Assembly (NCBI GenBank): GCA_964435115.1
Contig: CAYSYM010000081.1
Coordinates: 1 to 10,551 of the forward strand
Direction of reading: 5' to 3'
Length of the DNA stretch: 10,551 nt
Source of the DNA: CAYSYM01 sp964435115
GTDB lineage: Bacteria; Chloroflexota; UBA6077; CF-72
The position numbers were made by a program, and so were the translations under genes. Below are positions 5,587-10,551 of the stretch, piece by piece. Numbering within the stretch: position 1 is the stretch's first letter; each line of letters begins with the position of its first letter. The notes under the pieces were generated by a model. That model was not told where the DNA came from. It was given only the letters and a program-made list of their open reading frames with translations, and did not search any database.

Positions 5587-7602
5587 ATGTGGGCTGATAA
5601 CGAAACCGAAACCGATCTGCTGGGATTCAGGGTCCACAAGGACCTCATCCGGCAGCTCGTCACCAACGACGACCTGCTACCCCTGACCGTGGGCGTCTTC
5701 GGGGACTGGGGCGGGGGCAAGTCGAGCATCCTCCGGATGCTCCGCCGGGACTTGGAGCAGGAGGACGCCTATCCGGATGTCGCCTGCCTCTACTTTAGCG
5801 GCTGGACGTTCGAGGGCTACGACGACGCGAAGGCGGCGCTGATCAGCTCGGTCCTCCTGCAGCTCGGCGAGCACAAGCGCTTCGGTCCCAAGGTCCGCGA
5901 TCGCGTGGTACCGCTGCTGAAGCGCGTCGACCTCATGCGCGTGCTGCCGCTCGTGCTCAAGCGTGGCGCGGCGCCACTCGCCGGTCTGGCATTCAGCGCG
6001 GGGGCATCCTACTTCGGCGTCGATCCCCAGGCCGCCATGGCTGGCATCCCCCTGGCATCGGCTGTCGGGTCGGCGATCGGCTCTCAGGCAGGGCGCCCCA
6101 ACGACGAGACGGACGACGAGGAGAACCGGTCCGGCGAGGATGGCGGTGGGGAATCGGTCGACTGGTCGAAGCTCCTGGCCGAAGACAAGACCAGGCCCAG
6201 CGTGCTGGATGTCCGGACCTTCCGCCGGGACTTCGAGCGTCTGCTTGCCGAGACCGATCTGCGGGCCCTGGTCGTGCTAATCGATGACCTGGACCGGTGC
6301 ATGCCCGACCGGCTCATCGAAAACCTGGAGGCGATCCGCCTCTTTCTAGCCGTCCCCAAGACTGCCTTCGTGATTGCCGCCGACGAGCGCATCGTGCGCC
6401 ATGCTGTCTCGGTTCGGTACGCCGCGCCGCGCCTCCGCGATGAGCAGCCGGCCGACCAAGAGCCGTACGACCTCGTAACCGACTACGTCGAGAAGCTCAT
6501 TCAGATCCCCTACCACTTGCCCCGTCTGTCGCCGAGCGAGGTCGAGACCTACGCGACGCTGCTCTTCTGCCAGCTGCACCTGAAGGAGGACGGCCAGTTC
6601 GAGAAGGTGCAGGCGCACTGTGAGGCGGCCCGCAAGCGCAATCTGTACGTCACCTACGGGGCGGGCATGGTCGAGGACGCGCTCGGCGGCGGCGTGCCGG
6701 AGGAACTCGGACAACGCCTGCTGTGGACCGGGGCAGTCGCCCCGGCGTTCACGGAGGGCCTCAAGGGCAACCCGCGGCAGGTGAAGCGCTTCCTCAACGC
6801 GCTCATGCTGCGCAAGCAGTTCGCGGACGTGGCCGGCCTGGCAATTCGGGACGACGTGCTCGTGAAGCTGATGCTGCTGGAGTACGCCCGCAAGCCCCTC
6901 TTCGACCAACTCTACGTCTGGCAGGCCAAAGCGGAGGGCCGGCCTGGGGAACTCAAGGCGCTCGAGGAGTGGGTCGAGCAGGCTGAGCTCCCCGGGGAGG
7001 GGGCGACGATGCCCGGCGCGGCGCCGCCCGTTCCGGACGGGATCGCGCCACAGTGGGCCGAGCGGACGGCGCTGGATTGGCTCAGGCTCGGACCGGCGCT
7101 ACGCGATGTGGACCTGCGTGACTATTTCTGGATCGCCCGCGACAAGCTGAAGACGGCGGTCACCGGCCTGACGATGGTCTCGCCCCTCGTGCGGCGGCTG
7201 TTCGAAGGGCTCGTGTCGGCCAATCCGGGCGAGCGTCAGGCGGCCGCGACAAGCGCCGCGGAACTGGACCAGCGCGAACTCGGCGAACTGCTCCACCTGC
7301 TGGGCCAGCAGGTCCAGCGGCAGACGGACGGGCGCGGAGGGGTGGATGGCCTGCTCACCCTCATCGAGCGCGGCATCCCTGGCGCGGCCGACTCTCTACT
7401 CGGCGCGCTTGCGCTCCTCCCGGCGCCGAACGTCGAACCCAGCATCGCCTTCGAGTTGCAGACGTTGATCGTTGAGGGCAGGGCGAGCCGGGCGGACGCG
7501 CGGCAACTCCTCGAGCGGTGGTCAGGTACCCACACACGGATCGGCGCCGCGGCGAAGTCGGCGCTGGCGGACCTGGACAAGGCCCCGGGAGGCAGAGGCT
7601 GA
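5587..7602 (+). CDS. qatA: QatA, KAP-family P-loop NTPase of the Qat defence system
   Basis: The protein has 671 residues. The opening DNETETDLLGFRVH is typical of KAP NTPases. Walker A is GDWGGGKSS (39-47) and Walker B is VVLIDDLDRC (229-238), followed by the KAP segment RLIENLEAIRLFL and FVIAADERIVRHAV. Between them lies an insertion: a hydrophobic Ala/Gly-rich stretch (about 119-165), where KAP proteins often carry membrane segments, then a highly acidic linker (about 172-190). KGNPRQVKRFLNAL (about 393-406) is the conserved KAP motif after the core. The C-terminal third is helical and unassigned. ATG 5587 is preferred over ATG 5560 because AGGGAAGG lies at 5576-5583 and homology begins at MWADNE. 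In Qat systems the ATPase is needed for antiphage protection, probably driving or sensing for the B-C-D components. The stop shares its last base with the qatB ATG. Confidence 0.93.
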   Translation: MWADNETETDLLGFRVHKDLIRQLVTNDDLLPLTVGVFGDWGGGKSSILRMLRRDLEQEDAYPDVACLYFSGWTFEGYDDAKAALISSVLLQLGEHKRFGPKVRDRVVPLLKRVDLMRVLPLVLKRGAAPLAGLAFSAGASYFGVDPQAAMAGIPLASAVGSAIGSQAGRPNDETDDEENRSGEDGGGESVDWSKLLAEDKTRPSVLDVRTFRRDFERLLAETDLRALVVLIDDLDRCMPDRLIENLEAIRLFLAVPKTAFVIAADERIVRHAVSVRYAAPRLRDEQPADQEPYDLVTDYVEKLIQIPYHLPRLSPSEVETYATLLFCQLHLKEDGQFEKVQAHCEAARKRNLYVTYGAGMVEDALGGGVPEELGQRLLWTGAVAPAFTEGLKGNPRQVKRFLNALMLRKQFADVAGLAIRDDVLVKLMLLEYARKPLFDQLYVWQAKAEGRPGELKALEEWVEQAELPGEGATMPGAAPPVPDGIAPQWAERTALDWLRLGPALRDVDLRDYFWIARDKLKTAVTGLTMVSPLVRRLFEGLVSANPGERQAAATSAAELDQRELGELLHLLGQQVQRQTDGRGGVDGLLTLIERGIPGAADSLLGALALLPAPNVEPSIAFELQTLIVEGRASRADARQLLERWSGTHTRIGAAAKSALADLDKAPGGRG

Positions 7603-8479
7603 TGGGCACGTCGCGGCCATACGGCGCGCCGACGGGTGGTGGATGGCCGCCCCTGAAGAAGCTGGTGACACAGTTCGGGGCAGACGGCGGGGGTGATCCA
7701 CTACCGCCCCTGCCGCCGTTCCCAGAGCCGGTCCCGCCCCTGCCCCCCGATGGCCCCACTCCGTCTCCGTCCCTCACGCCGGCGCAATTGCTCGCCGCCT
7801 ACATCGGCGCGCACGGCGGGGCTGCGACCATGGCAGGACTGAGCAGCAGCGCGGGTGGGGGCGAGGGACGCAGAGGTGGCGGAGGTGACGGACCAGGGGC
7901 TGGCGGCGGCCGGCCGCGCCGCATCGGGCGCCCGGTCAGCCGTGTCGGCCAGAACCTCGGTGGCTTCGCGACGCGCGTCGGACAGGCCGGCCTCGCCACA
8001 GCGCTGCGCGAGCTCGGTCTCGCCGATCTGATCGGTCGGCCGGCGGCGGAGGTCACCGGCGCAATTGTCGAGCGGCTCGCCGGCCCGGGCAGCACGATGG
8101 ACGCGACCCTGGCCCGCATTGCGCTGAACAAGCTGCGGCAGGAGCTCCTCGGGGCGGCCAAGACGTTCGAGGACGTCGAGCGCATCCTTCGGTCGACGCT
8201 CGAGCAGGTCCAGGTGGCCGGTCTGCTCATCCAGTACTACGGCCACTACCTGTACGAGCGGTTCGCCCGCGACTTCTACGAGCGGCTCGACAAGAGCGTC
8301 GGCGTCGAGAGAAGGCGCGGAGCTCGGTCGAGAGCGTCCGTCGCACCATCTTCGCCTCGCTCCGGGCGAAGCTCGCGGGGCGCAACCCCATCGAAGTGGA
8401 TTGGCGCGGCGCCGAGGGCCGTCAACTTGCGGAGCGGATCCTGGCGGAGACGCTGCAGATCTTCGGGGCGGGCGCATGA
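7602..8479 (+). CDS. qatB: QatB, Qat defence protein, with an apparent one-base frame change near 8307-8312
   Basis: ATG 7602 overlaps the qatA stop (TGATG). The start MGTSRPYGAPTGGGWPPL, followed by Pro-rich (about 33-58) and Gly-rich (about 80-105) disordered segments, is characteristic of QatB. The conserved helical domain begins near residue 110. The start frame remains protein-like up to DKSVGVE (8307-8309), then turns into Arg/Ser-rich nonsense and runs on to 8998 inside qatC. The frame one base back, from 8309, instead gives EKARSSVESVRRTIF and EVDWRGAEGRQLAERIL, ending at TGA 8477-8479. That end has the DW.G.EG....IL composition expected of QatB and overlaps the qatC ATG as ATGA. Joined, the protein has about 292 residues. 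The cause could be a missing base (error or mutation) or -1 recoding; no convincing slippery heptamer is visible. QatB has no established enzymatic activity that I can name. Confidence 0.85.
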
Positions 8480-9849
8480 ACGTCGAGATCGCCATCACCG
8501 ATCGGGTGACCCTACGGGATGGCTTCGCCACCGTCGCCATCGGCGTCCCGGACCTCGGCGTGCACGAGGTGCTCGACCTGAGCTTCGACGTCCTCCACGA
8601 GGCGTTCGGCGAGCCGGATTCGCTCGCGCTGGACCTGCTGCTGATCGGTGGCATCGTCTACGTGTTGGACAAGGCGGTGCCCCGCCGCAGCGCCGAGGAC
8701 TTCTGGACGCGCGAGTTCGCCGTCGAGTTCCCGGTCTCCGACCCGCGCCGCTGGGCACCGGCGGCCGAACACCTCGAGCGCGCGCTCACCTTCCTCACCG
8801 GCGACGAGTGGGCGGTGGCCTTCGGCCGACGACCCGAGCGCCTATTCGTGCCCACACGGACGAAGCGTCGGCCCGTACGCGCGCCGGCAGCCGAGGCGGT
8901 GAGCCTCTTCTCCGGCGGCGTCGACTCGCTCACCGGCACCCTCGACTACCTCGCCGAGGACGCCTCCGCAACGCTGATGCTGCTCGGGCACCATGACGCC
9001 ACGCTCCCGGCCGGTGACCAGTGGCGGCTCTGGCGACTCATGGAAGGCACGCCGTACCAGGGGCGAACGGATCTGCGCCGGGCACGGATACGGCCGCTGC
9101 CCCCGCGACTCGCCCGGCCGGGCCAGCGCGTCGAGCCGGCGCGCAGCGGGCGCGAGTCCACGCTCCGCAGCCGCTCGTTCGCCTTCCTGGCGCTCGGCCT
9201 CTACGCCGCCCGCGCGCTCGGTGACCGCACGCCGCTCCTCGTGCCGGAGAATGGCTTCATCGCGGTCAATATCCCGCTCACGCCGTCGCGCGTCGGCACC
9301 TGCAGCACGCGCACGACGCACCCGTACTATCTGGATGCGGTGCGGGATGCGATCGGCGCGGTCGGGTTCTGCAACCCGATCACGAACCCGCTCGGGGACA
9401 AGACGAAGGGTGAAGTGCTGCAGGATTGTCGGGACCGGACGGCGCTGCTCCGCCTAGCACGCGAGACCGTCTCCTGCTCCCACCCATCCAGGCGTGCTAT
9501 TTGGCGAAGGCGCTCGGCCCGGAACTGCGGCTACTGCGTCCCCTGCCTCATCCGGCGGGCGGCCCTGCATCGGGTCGGGCAAGACGACGGCGCCGAGTAT
9601 GGGCTGGACGCGTGCGCCGGCGAACTCGACCTCGAAGCACCGGTCGCAGCCGATCTGCGTGCCGCCCTGGACTGCCTCGACCAGGTGCGCGCTCGGGCCG
9701 CCATCGAGGAGCGGGTGGAGATGACGGGACCGCTCGGAGATCGGTTCGCGACGGCTGTCGATGTGGTCGCGCGGGGATTGGATGAGCTGCGGGCGCTGGT
9801 ACTCGACAAGGGAGACGCCGCGATGCGACGGAGGGCCGGCATCCGATGA
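8476..9849 (+). CDS. qatC: QatC, QueC-like PP-loop protein of the Qat defence system
   Basis: The protein has 457 residues. The N-terminal 140 residues are a QatC-specific region not found in housekeeping QueC (about 230 residues). The PP-loop nucleotide-binding motif is SGGVDS at 146-151. RESTLRSRS (226-234), STRTTHPYY (277-285) and the cysteines C334, C351, C354 and C357 (CGYCVPC) follow. These cysteines correspond to the zinc site of QueC, the 7-cyano-7-deazaguanine synthase of queuosine biosynthesis. This suggests chemistry related to ATP-dependent conversion of a carboxylate or 7-deazaguanine-like group, but the Qat substrate is not something the sequence reveals. ATG 8476 sits in an ATGA overlap with qatB, and the stop overlaps qatD in the same way. 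No other queuosine genes (queD, queE, queF) are in the window, which argues for defence rather than tRNA modification. Confidence 0.93.
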   Translation: MNVEIAITDRVTLRDGFATVAIGVPDLGVHEVLDLSFDVLHEAFGEPDSLALDLLLIGGIVYVLDKAVPRRSAEDFWTREFAVEFPVSDPRRWAPAAEHLERALTFLTGDEWAVAFGRRPERLFVPTRTKRRPVRAPAAEAVSLFSGGVDSLTGTLDYLAEDASATLMLLGHHDATLPAGDQWRLWRLMEGTPYQGRTDLRRARIRPLPPRLARPGQRVEPARSGRESTLRSRSFAFLALGLYAARALGDRTPLLVPENGFIAVNIPLTPSRVGTCSTRTTHPYYLDAVRDAIGAVGFCNPITNPLGDKTKGEVLQDCRDRTALLRLARETVSCSHPSRRAIWRRRSARNCGYCVPCLIRRAALHRVGQDDGAEYGLDACAGELDLEAPVAADLRAALDCLDQVRARAAIEERVEMTGPLGDRFATAVDVVARGLDELRALVLDKGDAAMRRRAGIR

Positions 9850-10544
9850 TCGACGCCCACTGCCATCTCGACGCCTACCCGGATCCGCTGCGAATGGCGC
9901 ACGAGATCGAGCGCGCGCGCATCCTCACCATCGCCGTCACGGACTGCCCGTCAGCCTTTGAGCGCGCCTATCAGCACGTGCGGCATCTCCGCTCGATCCG
10001 CCTCGCCCTGGGCCTGCACCCCTTGCTCGGTTCGCGGCACGCTGCCGAACGGGCGCGCTTCGTGAAGCACCTCACGCGCACGAGCTACGTCGGAGAGGTC
10101 GGCCTGGACTTCTCAACCGAGGGTCTCCCGACGCGCGATCAGCAACTGGCGTCGTTCCGGCACGTGCTGGAACTCGTCCAAGCGCGCCCCAAGTTCGTCT
10201 CCGTCCACTCCCGCCGAGCCGAGGCTGCGGTGCTGGACCTCCTGGAGGAATTCGGCGTCGGACCAGTCGTCTTCCACTGGTACAGCGGACCCCTCACCCA
10301 ACTGGATCGTCTCCTCCGCCTCGGCCATGCCTGCTCCATCAACGCCGCCATGGTTCGGAGTGCACGGGGGCGAGCCATCATCGAGCGTCTGCCCTCAGAT
10401 CGCGTGCTGACAGAGACGGATGGTCCCTATGTGATGATCGAGGGCAAGGCTGCCCGGCCAGGACAGGTTGAAGACGCGCTGGCGTTCCTAGCTTCTATGT
10501 CGTTCACCACGCGCATTAGGCCAGGCCGTCACCACGACCATTAG
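9846..10544 (+). CDS. qatD: QatD, TatD-like metal-dependent hydrolase of the Qat defence system
   Basis: The protein has 232 residues with a TatD-family TIM-barrel metal site: H5 and H7 in DAHCHLD, E84 in GEVGLDF, H121 in VSVHSRR, H144 in FHWYSG and D192 in TETDGPY. TatD relatives are metal-dependent DNases, and QatD is needed for Qat protection, so a nuclease role is likely. The start is in an ATGA overlap with qatC. The barrel is complete, but after LAFLAS (about residue 217) the tail SFTTRIRPGRHHDH does not resemble the usual C-terminal helix of the family. One base over, the +1 frame reads ALGQAVTTTIRPP to the window edge, closer to the usual ending. A one-base indel between about 10490 and 10530 is therefore possible, and the true end may lie beyond the window. 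Confidence 0.9.
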   Translation: MIDAHCHLDAYPDPLRMAHEIERARILTIAVTDCPSAFERAYQHVRHLRSIRLALGLHPLLGSRHAAERARFVKHLTRTSYVGEVGLDFSTEGLPTRDQQLASFRHVLELVQARPKFVSVHSRRAEAAVLDLLEEFGVGPVVFHWYSGPLTQLDRLLRLGHACSINAAMVRSARGRAIIERLPSDRVLTETDGPYVMIEGKAARPGQVEDALAFLASMSFTTRIRPGRHHDH

Positions 10545-10551
10545 GCCACCC

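Noticed and set aside
5143..5637. Minus-strand ORF opposite the STAS-wHTH gene
   Set aside because: Antisense to a gene with a good start, ribosome binding site and winged helix; no independent support.
8290..8320. Programmed -1 ribosomal frameshift signal in qatB
   Set aside because: No X-XXY-YYZ slippery heptamer or clear downstream structure was seen; a lost base is the simpler explanation, although recoding is not excluded.
8401..8475. Upstream ATG start for qatC
   Set aside because: It lies within the QatB C-terminal coding region; ATG 8476 forms the expected ATGA overlap and begins the QatC-like sequence.
7701..8654. Minus-strand ORF of 317 codons opposite qatB and the qatC start
   Set aside because: Ser/Arg/Pro-rich shadow of QatB codon usage; no start context or domain.
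8310..8998. In-frame continuation of the qatB start frame across qatC
   Set aside because: The composition becomes Arg/Ser/Gly nonsense exactly where the neighbouring frame becomes QatB-like and then QatC; it is not a real fusion.
8476..9849. Queuosine biosynthesis gene queC
   Set aside because: It is twice the QueC length, with an extra N-terminal domain, and is embedded in a qatA-qatB-qatD operon without other queuosine genes.

Overview
This is a high-GC bacterial window (roughly two thirds G+C by eye, strong third-position G/C preference, GTG and TTG starts). It looks like part of an accessory defence island rather than core genome. The species cannot be named from the sequence. A high-GC lineage such as Chloroflexota or Actinomycetota is possible, but that is a weak inference.

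Layout, left to right, with every supported gene on the plus strand. Positions 1-66 are the broken end of a comM/yifB-like gene (Mg-chelatase-type AAA+ family, recognised by FPAQFMLVGARNPCPC). Homology stops abruptly within the conserved Cys/Gly motif and a more AT-rich stretch follows, which suggests that the accessory DNA is inserted in comM. Next is an XRE-type helix-turn-helix gene (190-882). Its last codons are interrupted by an IS21-family insertion sequence (792-3689), which has istA, istB, a third small zinc-ribbon ORF, related multi-repeat ends and a 6-bp target duplication ATTGCT. Removing the IS restores an XRE gene of 202 codons ending at the TAG now at 3700-3702.

The right half begins with two signalling or regulatory genes. 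One is a STAS plus GHKL-ATPase protein (3916-4833). The other is a STAS-like (DUF4325-type) protein with a C-terminal winged helix (4900-5493). They are followed by a complete four-gene Qat (QueC-associated) antiphage operon: qatA (KAP P-loop NTPase, 5587-7602), qatB (7602-8479), qatC (QueC-like, 8476-9849) and qatD (TatD-like metal-dependent hydrolase, 9846-10544). The four qat genes are linked by 1- to 4-base stop/start overlaps and must be translated together.

The most notable new observation is a shared palindrome, TCAGC-N7-GCTGA (with an identical TGCTGAACA right half). It occurs once over the start of the STAS-wHTH gene and once in the intergenic region before qatA. The simplest reading is that the STAS-wHTH protein represses itself and the qat operon, and that the STAS-GHKL ATPase is its upstream partner: a dedicated sensor/repressor pair attached to Qat.

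Two reading-frame problems affect the qat genes. There is a clear one-base frame change near the 3' end of qatB (around 8307-8312) and a suspicious qatD C-terminus. They may be sequencing indels, decay, or (less likely) recoding. No tRNA, rRNA or CRISPR array was seen.
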